64,000 nt of DNA from Siderastrea radians (taxonomy: Eukaryota; Cnidaria; Anthozoa; Scleractinia; Rhizangiidae). Both the position numbers and the translations under genes were made by a program. The notes under the pieces are model-generated. The model saw only the letters and a list, made by a program, of their open reading frames with translations, was not told the DNA's origin and ran no database searches. Location: assembly GCA_964017195.1 (NCBI GenBank), contig OZ024897.1:38039036-38103035 (forward strand), read 5' to 3'. Of this stretch, positions 23,840 through 35,942 are shown in pieces. Within the stretch, counting starts at the first letter, position 1; every line of letters starts with the position of its first letter.

Positions 23840-26730
23840 CCGGAAGTCAAATTCAATGGCCGTACAGTGGATTTCAAACTGGACGCCGATGCAGATGTTA
23901 CCGTGATTCCTCCAAGCCTGTACCAAAGTCTCAAGCCAACCCCATTACTAAGCAAGACAACGAAGTTGCTTACGGGTCCCTGTAAACAGAAGCTGAACTA
24001 CTTAATAGCAACTTTCACTGCAGAACTGCAGGTGCAAGACAACGTTACCACTGAACAAGTCTATGTCATACCAGATTTGGAGAGAGCATTGCTAGGAAGA
24101 GCAGTAGCTGAGCGTCTAAAGCTGGTTAGCAGACTGGACAGCCTAAGCACTGATGAGTACAAAGCTAAGCTAAACAAGCAAGCACCCCAAGTTGTTCACG
24201 GGTCTCGGTTTCATGAAGGAAAGCTACCGCATTACCCTCAAAGAAGATGCTAAACCGTTCCAAGTCACTGTCACCCTCCCACTATATAAGCAAACCAAAG
24301 AAGCGTTGGACAAGATGCTGGAAACAGGCGTCATATCCAAAGTTGACCAACCCACTGATTGGTGTGCGCCCATGGTGGTAACTCCTAAGAGCAACGGGAA
24401 AGTGAGGATATACGTCGACCTGAGCAAGCTAAAAGAGCATGTGAAGAGAGAGAACCATCCCCTTTCCCTTTTTGGACACAAAACTGGGCAGATTGGCGGG
24501 ATCGAGAGTCTTCACTAAACTTTGACACAAACTCGGAATCGCGGCAGATAAAGCTAGCGTGGGAGTCGAGGCCGCTTACCACTTTCATTACACCATGGGG
24601 ACTTTTTCGGCTTTAATGTTTTACCCTTTGGCATTAGCTCAGGCTCAGAGAAATTCCAAAAGAACATGAACCAGATCCTCCAAGGATTAGAGGGTGTGGA
24701 GTGCAACATAGATGATGTTTTGGTTCATGGAAAAGACCAAGAACTAAACAGCTCAAGACTAGAAGCCGTATTTAAGCGCCTTGAAGAAGCTGGCGTGACA
24801 CTCAACCTTGAAAAGTGCCAGTTCACCACCCACAGAGTCAGGTTCCTCGGACACATCATTAGCTCACAGGGCATTGAACCTTTCTCGGCATGGTGACTCA
24901 ACTAAGCAAGTTCCCTGCTCACCTAACACACAAGACAAAGAGCATCAGAGACCTCCTTCGCAAGAGAAACCAGTGGATGTGGGGACCCGAACAGCAAAGA
25001 GTCTTCGAGCAAATCAAAGCTGACCTCACACGAGTCCCAGTACTGGCCCTTTATGATCCCAACAAGGAGACAAAGATAGCCACTGATGCTTCTTCTTATG
25101 GTCTGGGTAGAGTAGTCCTTCAGCTCCAAGGAGACGACAGCTGGAATCCAATGTCGTTCCTATCGAGAGCCATGACACCGACTGAGACCAGATACACACA
25201 GATAGAAAAGGAAGCTCTGGCCTTGACATGGGTCTGCGAACGGTCATGGGAGTACATTGTGGGAAAGTCAATATATGTGGAGACTGATCATCGACACCTT
25301 GTGCCGCTCCTAACCACCCACACCTTGGACCAGCTTCCACCTTTAATCCAAAGATTTCGCATGCGTATGATGAGGTTTCACTTCACAGAAGTAGCTCATG
25401 TTCCGGGAAAGAAGATGTACATAGCTGACGCGCTGTCAAGACTCCAAACTCCAGATCAAGCGTTGACCACAATTGATGATGAGGAGATGAAGGCACACGT
25501 TGCAAGTGTCATCTCATCACTCCCAGCCTCAGACGGAAGGCTGCAGCAGATCATGGAAGCTCAAGAAGAGGATCCTGTGTGCGGGCAGATCAAAACATAC
25601 TGCAACGAGGGGTGGCCTGACAAGCACTCACTAAAGGATGCCATTAAACCCTACTGGCACTACAAGGGCGAACTCTCTGTTGCACAGAACATGTTGCTAA
25701 AAGGATCCAGGATCGTCATTCCCTCCTCCATGCGTTTAGAAATCCTCGACAAGATCCATGTAGGACACCAGGGGATTGAAAACTGCCGAGAGCGAGCCAA
25801 GAGCTCCGTGCGGTGGCCAGGAATAAGCAGAGAGACCCAGGACCTAGTGCAACAATGCAGGACATGCGCACTACACAGAGACAACAAGCCTGAACCGTTC
25901 ATTGCTACACCCTTTCCAAATCGTCCCTGGCAGGTGATGGCCTCAGAGCTCTTCGAATTGAAAGGCATGGACTACCTAATAGTCATTGACTACTTCTCAA
26001 GGTCCGTGGAAGTGGCAGCCATGGAGAAGACAATAAAGTCAAATGAAGTCATCAGGGCACTGAAGGCCATATTTGCCAGACATGGAATCCACGAACAAGT
26101 GCGATCTGACAATGGTCCTCAGTTCGACAGTGCAGAATTCACACGCTTTGCCAGTGAATGGGGATTTAAACACACCACGAGTAGTCGAAGATTTCCCCAG
26201 TTAAACAGAGAAGTCGAGCGTGGAGTTCGAACGGTCAAGAACATCCTAACACAAGAAAAAGATCCCGCAAAATGGCTGCTCGTTTACAGATCAACGCCAT
26301 TAGCATGCCAATACTCCCCTGCCCAGCTGCTGATGGGAAGGCAGATCAGAATCAGTCTACCAGCATTTCACACACAGCTTGATCCACAGTGGCCTGACCT
26401 GCAATCACTGCGTGCCAGAGAAACAAAGAGTAAGCTCAAGCAGCAGTCAACTTTCAACAGCAGACACAGAGCCATGCCTTTGACACCAATAGAACCCGGT
26501 ACAGAAGTTCACATCAAGGACCTGCAGCACCTGGGTAGAGAAAGCTGGAGAGACACCTCACTCATATGAGGTGAAGACACCCACCAGCACCATAAGAAGA
26601 AACCGTGCACATGCACCTGACACTCTTACCAGAGCAGAAACAGAGCAACCTACACCAGGGAAGACCAAGATTTCAACACCTTGTCAAAACTGACATTGCT
26701 GATGCTAAGGCAAATCTACAAGCGCTTCCC
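23840..26730 (+). pseudogene. pol: Ty3/Gypsy pro-pol, copy 2 (best preserved)
   Basis: A protease fragment (23867-24253) with D-A-D-A in place of the catalytic D-T-G-A is followed by an RT start (24192-24518), palm/thumb (24666-24896, with N-I-D-D-V-L at the catalytic loop where Y-x-D-D is usual) and a 559-codon frame (24890-26569) with RNase H, an H-x3-H...C-x2-C integrase zinc motif, and the integrase core. In the core the first acidic residue is Glu (M-A-S-E-L-F), where copy 1 has Asp; the second (S-D-N-G-P) and third (R-E-V-E-R) are present. A frameshift near 26535 truncates the tail. The palm-to-RNase H junction carries the deletion shared by all copies. Not functional. Confidence 0.85.
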
Positions 26731-26900
26731 ACAACGCCTATTCTTGCTACTAGACCCAAAAGACTTAAAAAACCGTCGCTTAAAGTTAGGGAAAACTTAG
26801 GTCTAGCATGGCAGGGACAAATATCGTTTAGTTTTGCCTACATCTTTGTCAACGATTTAGCTTAGTGTTTTTGCCCGTTCAAGACTTTAGCCTCTCAGAC

Positions 26901-27045
26901 AAAAGGGGGAGATGTTGTGTTAGCTTACATGACGTAAGTACTTACGATCTTTACCCGCAAGATATTTTGGATTATTAAACATGGCGGCTTGAACGAAACA
27001 CGTGTTATTCACTGCAGTGTCATTTCAAAAGAGAATAACTCGACA
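26901..27045 (+). repeat. Polypurine tract and short LTR-like 3' end, copy 2
   Basis: AAAAGGGGGAGA is followed by TGTTGTGTTAGC (26913) and the segment ends ...ACTCGACA (27045). Nearly identical to 7356-7499. Confidence 0.6.
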
Positions 27046-27428
27046 CTAATGTTAGCACCAACTTCGCTGCCAGAGACACTGGATGATGGAAGCCCCCTTT
27101 AGAGCTTGAGAAAACTTGGTAGTGCTTAGAACTGTCAACAAACTTTTGAATTCTGCCAAAACCCCCTCGGCAGCAAGGGTGTTGCAGTGGTCAGAGCTGA
27201 CTTGCCTCCCGAAACAGTTGCCCATGAAAAAAAGAAAACAAAAATCCAAACGCCATTTCCTGAGCCAAAAATCACTCCACCTCCAACACTTGCAACCGTT
27301 GAACTGAATAAATAAAATTAAATAAAAGATTAAAAAAAACATTTCATAACAGCCAGGGATTGGGGTGCGGGTACCAATAGTACAGATAACGAAATTTCCA
27401 ATATGGTATATTATTGCACATGTTGAGG

Positions 27429-27479
<51 letters not shown>

Positions 27480-27563
27480 GCTCACAGGTTACGCTATGCG
27501 CCCTGTGTAGCTATTTTAGCTTTTAGCATACAGACGTGAATTCTGCTATAATAATAATAATGA

Positions 27564-27596
<33 letters not shown>

Positions 27597-28479
27597 ACAT
27601 CATCATCATCATCATAATAATAATAATATATTTAGGGCATTTTACATAGTCTGAATGCCCTTCCAATACTTACAGGAAAGTTAAAAAATCTCGAAAAAAG
27701 AAAAGAAAAATTTACAATGCAAAGAATAAATCCTAGAGAAACAAACTAAATAAACCTAAAAAATTTATATTTAGAAAACTATAAACTATAATTATAAACT
27801 ATTGTATATGTAGAAAAGTATTAACCATTCACAAATTGAAAAGACAGGATTTAAGTTGTGACTTAAAAGTGCTTACAGATTTACAGGTAGGTAATTGATT
27901 GAAAAGGAAGCGAGTTCCATAACTTGGCGGAGGCAACAGAAAAAGATCTATCCCCATATGAATTAGTAGACGATTTGGTAAGCGATAAGTAATTGCAGCT
28001 AGAAGACTTTAATGTTCTAGTTGGCTGGTATAAGGGTTGGATATAAGTGTTTAATTTTAGTAACTACGGCATGGCTGAAAGTTTGCGAGTTTTGGATTAT
28101 GGTGATATTTTTTACACTTCCTAAAAGACAGTTACCTCAAACTTTACTTGCTTATAAGCCGTGAAAATAAGCCTAACCCACAGTTTTTCGCTGGAAAACT
28201 GAAAACAATTAAGATTTTCTGAGTCTAGTTTCTTCTGTTCCTCTTCTCCAAAAAAGAGTGAAAGCTAAAAGATAACAAACTGGAATTAACCCCATATATC
28301 AATTCAGTTTTTATCCTATCATCCCTCCTGTAATAGAGTTCATCCTACGTGCGATATGCCCTTTACACCCTTTTAACCTTTTCCTACTCTCTTCTAACTA
28401 CAATAGACATAATTCCAGTAAAACACCTCTTCAAATTATCATAAACTATTCTGCTGCATTACCAGGTCTGTATTTAAAG
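27046..28479. repeat. Composite-repeat module A, copy 3 (with microsatellites)
   Basis: Same order as copy 1, plus a block shared with 62400-63060 containing (AAT)n tracts at 27427-27478 and 27551-27636. It breaks at 'tctgtatttaaag' (28479) and continues at 33481 after an insertion. Confidence 0.7.
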
Positions 28480-29961
28480 TGTATCATAAACGATTCTAAG
28501 CTTTAAACCGGCATCAAACTTTTCAAACGTACTTTTTTCGCGGTGAAAATAGCGCAAATTTCACTTCAAAAGTGTCGCCGTCTCGCGCGGCCAAAATATC
28601 ACGTGATTAGCTAATGTGACGTCAATCGACTTGATAACAAACCCAACATGGCGTCAAAGTGGAAGGAACTTGGCAGATTTGGGAAAGGTTTCTCGTAGCT
28701 GAAGCGCCTAATAAGCAGTGGTTTGCGTATTCCTTTTGGCGATATGGAGGGAAAGTACTCAGTATTCCTCGGATCCAGCGTTTTGGGACAAGGGAATCGA
28801 AATAATTGTGTTGAAGGAGATGCAAGATCGAAGCACTCAGGCTACTCGAGATTTTGATGTTTGCCATGTTTTTAACTTGAAGATATGGTTACGAACGAGC
28901 ATTGTTTTATAAGGATCTGTCTCGATAAACAAAGACGTTTTACTGCAAAGCCCAGGGATGCTTTTCATTCGAAAAGCAGGACAGGTACGATAGCGTGGTC
29001 TGACTTTCGATTGTACAGGCGAACAGAGCTGCCAGTACGGTCTTAAATAAAATTTGTTTTTATTCTTCTCTGGACTTTAGTAAGACGTTATGATATCAGT
29101 ATAATTTCAATGACGATCGCCTACTCATAACATTTTTACACCGGACTGTGCATACACTGTCTTAACCTGACTGCACTGGATGAAGGATTTTTACTTAAAT
29201 AAATCACCTTTTTAGCAAGACAAGAGTTCAGGATTTTGTTTGACTCTTCCTGTGAGGAGTCTGTAAATGCCTCGTTGTTAGAGAGTGAAAGTATAAAGAA
29301 AATCAAGAGGTCGCTGAAAGAATTCCAGGAAAATGTCTCACTCGGTTATACTTGTTTATGAAGACAAACATTTTCTAGGAGTTTGTTTAATCCTATGTCA
29401 ACATATCAAGGTTTTTACCAATCAGGCTTAAATAAATTCCCTGCCTTTTCGCTGATGACCATGACCTGACCTGACCTGATTTACATCAGCTTGCCAACAA
29501 CAAAAATCCCTGTTAATACCAACAGCTGTAACTAAGCTCGATCCATCCAGGCCTCGAGAGATCTAGATTGGGTGGTTGTTGATACTGACACAGGGCATTC
29601 AGACCCCCCCCCTTGCTTTTTGGTCAGATGAAGTAAACATGGAATCATTATCTCTTGTTGCTTTATGTGTGGTGCTGGTTCTGATAAATCAATAAATATC
29701 AACTATCAAAATTGAAGATCAAGTGATGATGACAGAAGGACACTCCTTCTGTTGCAATGATTGTGACCTATTGTCAACAAGAACGATACATTACATTGTA
29801 TTTAATTTACTATTTTAGAAACTTCCCATATAGGAATACTTAGATAAATTGTTGTTGTTGTTGTTGTTGTTGTACTGCCACTCTTTATTGGCTGTGACAA
29901 AACAGGTACACTGTGACATGATGTTGCAAACAAAAAAATTGACTGGTGATTTACAATGTTG

Positions 29962-31892
29962 TTAAGGTGGCTCGATCGAGTTTTTGAGTGACGATACCTC
30001 TCAACTTTAAGCAACTAGCGTACCACAGTGAGCAACCCAATAGAAAATCGATCGTTACTGCTGACCTAGAAAAAGATGAAGGTTTTGCATGAGGTACGTT
30101 TCATCGAAATCGGTGTTACTATAGCAACGTAATGACGTCATTCCCCATTTTACATAAGAGCTAATTACTTGTCACCAAGAGACAATTCTGGGAAGCGCCC
30201 GACTGGATCTACGACCTGACATATTTGTCTTCACGTCTACAAAATTTGAAGAATTTCTATGAGAGAGTTTTCGAGAAATTTTCGGGTGAAGTTTTAAGGT
30301 GTTAAAAACAACAAAAACAAAATAATTTTGAACTGTTATTGAAAAGTATGTCCACAGCGACTTGATGAAACAACATTTTGGTTTTAAATGAATGTTATGT
30401 CATCTAAGTGCTTTATGTGAAAATTTCGGGGAAATCGTTCCATTTGATTTTTAGAAACGTTGGCTTGAATATGAACTGGTTTAGTGTGTTACGCGGCTTT
30501 TTTATCAAAAATCGACCCTACACTTATTAAAATGATTATGAATTAAAAAGCGGTAGATGAATTTTTTTAAAACTTTGCTTTCAAGGAGAATAATTAATAT
30601 TCAATACAATCCTCGAGTCTCAAACTCATTGAAACGTTGTAAAGCTATCAATTTAAGGCCTAAACTCAGGAAATTATTGGACTGAATTTTACGCCAGTGG
30701 CTTGTTGCTCTTATTATGCATCTCCATTGTTTCGAATAGGCGTGCAATTGTAAATTTCAGTACACCATGAATTCATATAACGCTTGATTGCTTTCCGAAG
30801 ATGTTCCGAAAAACGTGCTAATGCACCAGGTCAGCATTACAATAACAATGGACAGGCTGACAGCAGTGAGTGCAAACCTCAAGGTTAGCAGTAAGCGCAA
30901 ACTTCGGTTAGCAGTGAGCGCAAACGGAAAGCTGCTGTGCTCAGTCAGTGTTCCAGATAAAATTTATGGAAAGGAGTCAACGAAAAATTTAAACAGGTCA
31001 GTAGACGTGGGTCTCCCCCAATCTTATCCCAGTCTCAGTACGTTTTTGGAACATTTTCGGAAAGCAATCAAGCGTTATATGAATTCATGATGTAGTGAAA
31101 TTTACAATTGCACGCCGATTCAAAACAATGGAGATGCATAATGAGAGCAACAAGCCACTGGCGTCAAAATCAGTCCAATATTTTCCTGAGTTTTGGCTCA
31201 AAATTGACAGCTTTATAACGTTTCAATGAATTTGAAACGCTGGGATTGTATTGAATATTGATTATTCTCCTTGAGGACAAAGATATAAAAAAATTCATCT
31301 ACCGCTTTTTAATTCATGACCATTTTAATAAGTGTAGGGTCAATTTTTGATAAAAAAGCCCAGTAACAAACTAAACAAGTTCATATTCAAGCCAACGTTT
31401 CTAAAATCAAATGGAACGATTTCCCTGAAATTTTCACACAAAGTAATTAGATGATATAACATTCATTTAAAACCAAAATGTTATTTCATCAAACCTTTGT
31501 GGCCATACTTTTCAATAACAGATCAAAATTGTTTTGTTTTTGTTGTTTTTTAACACCTAAAACTTCACCCGAAAATTTCTCAAAAACGCTCTCATAGAAA
31601 TTCTTCAAATTTTGCAGACGTGAATACAAATATGTCAGGTCGAAGATCCAGTCGAGCGCTTTCCAGAATTATCTCTTGGTGACAAGTAATTGGCTCTCAT
31701 GTAAACTGGGGAATGACGTCATTACGTTGCTATGGTAACTCCGATTTCGATTAAACTTACCTCATTTAAAACTTTCATCTTTCTCTAGGTCAGCAGTAAC
31801 GATCGATTTTCTATTGGGTTGCTCACTGTGGTACGCTAGTTGCTCAAAGTTAAGAGGTATCGTCACTCAAAAACCCGATCGAGCCACCTTAA
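29962..31892. mobile_element. TTAA-flanked foldback element, 843-bp arms
   Basis: TTAA at 29962-29965 and 31889-31892 flank GGTGGCTCGATCGAG... and its inverted end ...GAGCCACC. The arms (29966-30808 and 31047-31888) are inverted copies of each other over nearly their full length with scattered mismatches. The 240-bp spacer holds a short tandem repeat with the core 'gcagtgagcgcaaac' (about 30868-30925). No protein-coding sequence is recognised. Confidence 0.9.
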
Positions 31893-32050
31893 GGATGCCA
31901 CAAATGCCCCAAGCTTTAACTCTGTGTCCAGTTATTAGGAACTATGGTATTAAGTTAGGTGCTCCATACAGGGCTTCCACCTCTCTCCATCAGAATCAGG
32001 CTTTAGCAGTTCAAGCTTGTGGGGCCAGCCCTGTGTCAGGAACCTGTATT

Positions 32051-32084
32051 GTGTGTGTGTGTGTGTGTGTGGGGGGGGGGGGGG
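32051..32084. repeat. (GT)n-(G)n microsatellite
   Basis: Ten GT units followed by a run of about 14 G. Confidence 0.9.
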
Positions 32085-33480
32085 ACTGAGCTGCTGTAAA
32101 TAATATCTACAAGGGATGTATGGATCCTCATCACTGTGTCTGAGTAATACGTATGCTTTGGTATTCAACCAGTTATTGTTGATAAAAATAATGATTATTA
32201 TCGATGAAGGTTGATGTTGATTTCCACTGTTGATAGGAAAATTGTTTGAGAAGGAGTCAATATGGAGACTCACTGTTGATTTGCAAATTTACTTGTCAAT
32301 TGTCAATTCCTGTTGGTTTATTTATGATTAACTGTTAGTTTTAGTAGAGTTTGATGTGCTGCGCTCCCCTCCTGTGGTATTAGAAACACCAAAAGCTATT
32401 TAAGAAGCTCAAGGACACCAGTTATTTTAAAAGCTTATGAACATGGTTATGATTCAATAACAGTTCTACAATATTGGAAAACCATACCCACAGCAAAACA
32501 AAACAAAATGAACTGTATTTTAATGCGAAATGTGACATTGCCTTCATGGTACTGAGTTGTTTGAAAAATTACAGAGCCATGATTAGTGTTAATATCCTAA
32601 CATTGATACTCTAGATAGCAACAGTCTTAAGCTGCTATATTTTCTGAATCAGCCAGTAATATGGCAAGTAGTGTGCGAGCCGAAGTCAGTTTCAGTGCCG
32701 TTTTTAAAGTAAAGCGTATATAGATTCTAATTGCAGGATAACACGACAGTGGAAATAATTGTCTTTTCTGGCCTGGAAGTTTCGCATACGGCCATATTAT
32801 CAACAAAACGATTTCGTCATTGGCTTTTCTCTACACTCTGTAAAAACACTTTTGCTTGCTGCAGAAACCACTGAAACTAAGCCAGGCTGGGAATAAACTG
32901 TGGGAACTCGTTCTTAAATCGAAATGAATCGAAAATCCAGCGCACTCTCTATAGGAACGACGACATTTTTACGGTATTAAAACATCAAAACAATCGGCAC
33001 TTTTGGTTCTCCTTAGGTTGATGGAAATAGTAAGCTGTGTATGTGAACACAAGGGCTTTGATGTTCTCGATAAACCCTAAAAGAACTCAAGAACGAAATC
33101 TCACAACTGAGGTGCTTCCACTGAAGTACAGTCAGGATAAGTCTTCGACTTTGAGATCAACATCCTCACCACAGTACGAAAGAAGAGAAGACATCGCAAA
33201 TGTTCGTCGTTGTCTGGTTTCATAAGACCTAAAACAGCTCTATTTTTTCTCCTACTTGTTCTTTCCCACTGTAGGTCTTGGAAGTTTCGAAAAGATCCCC
33301 GATACTGCTGAACAATGTCAACATTTTGAGGCGATTTGTAACAAAAACACTGCGTTCGCGGGAACGCAATCAAGTCGATTGACGTCACTATGCGTAAATT
33401 CGGTCCCAGTCCCCGGGACAGTTTTGAAGTGAAAAATAGGGTCTTTTGCCCGCGAAAAAAAAGGTTTTTAAAAATTTTGA

Positions 33481-33596
33481 AACAAACAAATAAAGCAAGT
33501 TACAAAATTAACAACAATGAAACAATCCATTATTTATTTATTTAGTTAATCAAATTAAAAATTACATTAAATTGCACAAGACAATCCAATGAATCT
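33481..33596. repeat. Module A remnant between two insertions
   Basis: Matches 1915-2035 and 8215-8343 ('aagcaagttacaaaattaac', ATTTATTT run, 'caatgaatct'). It breaks at CT (33595-33596) where the next element begins. Confidence 0.75.
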
Positions 33597-35374
33597 CCTT
33601 GCATACGGTGAAATTTGAATTAACCAATCAGCATTCAGTAGGCGGGAAAAACTGTGGTGTCCTGACGTCACGCAGATTTTGTGCTCTTCGCTTCGATTTC
33701 TGCGTGATCAGCGAAGTTTATACTGTGGAAGTGCGGTTTTATTTCAGCGTTTTCTTCAAATTTACCGCTTGCCTTACTTCAGTTTATTGAAAGTCACATC
33801 TGTTTGCAATTATATGGACTGGATGAGCAACCAGGATCGTTTCAAAACTGTTTTCTGCGGCGAGGGACTTCGCTAACTGGACTTGAATGCGAAGGAGGTG
33901 GTAAAAGTTTTCCTTTTGTCCTACTGAATATTATTTTTCACAAGAATCTCCACTTCCCTTTCACTCCCCTTGGCCTCGTTTATCACATGGATGTCCGCTA
34001 ACTGAGCAGCTCTGGGTAACATCGGGTACAATCCGTCTTCTGTCCTTGTAAAGAACTTCGGTCACTTCATACTTGTTTTCATTTCATCGTGTACTTTATG
34101 TCTGGTTTTAATTCACTCCAACTTCGAGCTGTGCCTCTAGCTGTGATTGCCTGCTGTCAAAATTGTTGTTGCATCTCAACGAGATTGGTCTTATCGTTTA
34201 GGGAAAAAATGTTCTGTTCATCAGATCAGAGATGCACCATGAATGTTTGATAAATTTGATCTAAAGTCGTTGTATGGTTGCACTACACAGCTGATTCTTC
34301 AAACTGGAAATAGGCAAGTTTGTACAATTTTCCACATACCCGGAGACGAACGAAAAGGCCCTTTTGGAATTTGGAGCTTCCTTATGTCATCGTAACAGCA
34401 AAAAGCTCGTAGTCAAAAGCTACAGAAAATTAACTCTTCTTCTCAAAAGGCAAAACTCACCTGAAATTCAGGCCAAGCGAAAACAACATGCGGACCGCTG
34501 TGGAAACGACACTTTCGCTTGCTTTTAATATTCACCATGGGAAGTAAAAATAATATTACTTAGCCCATCTTTCTAAGTGAATAATTCACTCGACTAACTT
34601 GGATTGGAACAGTAATTGCAGGAACAATGTTTATTTAGGCAAATATTGATATGTCTATTTTCCCGCTTCAATTTCCACGCCAGGTGCTTTAAAACTTGCA
34701 ATCAATCGACTTTTACAAACAGAAAGCAAAGAGAGGAAAATGTGTAATTTCTCACGAAATTTCAAGAAAATTTAAATTGTTATAATTAAAAAGAACAAAT
34801 TTGAGAACAACTCTAGGATTCAGGCAGGAGGAGTTTATTCAAAATGGAGAAATGAAAGTAACTTTAAAAGAGCAAAATGTAGATCACAACGGTCCTGCAT
34901 CAGTTCGCAGTACCGCAAGAGATTTGGAAATATAAAACTTTGCGTTACGTCGGATTCGTTGCAAAAAGGAAAAACCGATAACTACAGGCGACTCTAAGAG
35001 ATGAAGTTGTTCTTCAGAAACCAATTAACAAATTTATGATCCGGCTGTTTAGTTTAAGCTTATTTCTTGGGTTGTAGTTGCATTAAGCTTTGTAACGTGC
35101 CTTTCGAAACTTGGGCGGCTTAAATCAGAAAATGGGAGAGTGTGATATTTTTTTCTTTCTCAACAAGCACTCGTAACGCCATTCAACTTGTAACGATGCT
35201 AATGTCACTTCAACTTCTGTTTTCCAGATCATGCAAAACCGCAAAAATTCTTACTGGAATTAGCTGTTTTGTAGCTCTCGTGATGGCGTTGTTGCTTCTC
35301 TGAATTTGGTCCCAGTGAGAAGTAGAGCAGCTCGAGTCAACTCTTCTGATATAAGGAATAAATTCTGGTGTAAT

Positions 35375-35638
35375 AGTAGTAAAGTGGGCTCAGATAGAAC
35401 ACTTTTACCTCGTTTTGATGTGAGGATGACGTCATAACCGGAACCGGAAATCACGTGGTTTTAAGAGGGGGAAACCGCTGACCAGGTGGAAAAAAAGGAT
35501 CGCGGGCTCATACAACCGGAAGTCACGTGTTTTGGAAGGGGAAACCGCTGAGCAGTCCAAAAAATCGATCGTGGGCTCAAGGTGGGTTAAAACCGCTGAG
35601 AAAACGCGGGCTCCAAGTCCAAAGTCCAATTTTTGGAA
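35375..35638 (+). repeat. Left terminal inverted repeat of the Polinton
   Basis: 264 bp starting AGTAGTAAAGTGGG. Contains subrepeats 'cacgtg...ttttaagaggggg/ttttggaaggggaaaccgctga' twice. Matches the complement of 57511-57774 with, by eye, a single clear mismatch (near 35599). Confidence 0.95.
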
Positions 35639-35942
35639 GAGGGGTGAAACCTTGGAGTGAAAACAACACAAAAATGAATAAATCACGTTTTATTGGTTTG
35701 TTTTACAATAACTGAGAAAATGGTTTTTGAGTGTTCCTTAATGTTCAATAGAGGGTCCCCACCATTGTTTTTGACATGGAGTTATTCTTCGCGATTGGTT
35801 GTTGTCACGGATCCATTGTTGTAATTGACGTCGAGGATTTCTGTTCAAAGGTATGGCAAAGGAACTGTAGAATGGGGGTGGTGGTGGTGGTGCCCAATGT
35901 TCTCGATCACAGCGATCACAATCGATGATCTTGTTGGGGTTT
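35639..35942. terminator. 3' region of the polymerase gene
   Basis: Non-coding, between the left TIR and the polymerase stop. 'ttttattgg' at about 35693-35701 reads as an AATAAA poly(A) signal on the minus strand, suitable for polymerase transcripts. No convincing gene. Confidence 0.45.

Larger units (their letters stand above)
28480..33480. mobile_element. ~5-kb insertion with degenerate inverted ends
   Basis: It interrupts module A. The outer ends are inverted relatives: 'ttttttcgcgg...tttcacttcaaaa' at about 28530 and its complement near 33425-33465, and GACGTCAATCGACTTGAT at 28619 inverted at about 33370. No transposase frame is seen; small frames near 28718 and 33037 lack domains. About 45 bp of host repeat is missing at the junction, so the exact borders are uncertain. 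Confidence 0.55.
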
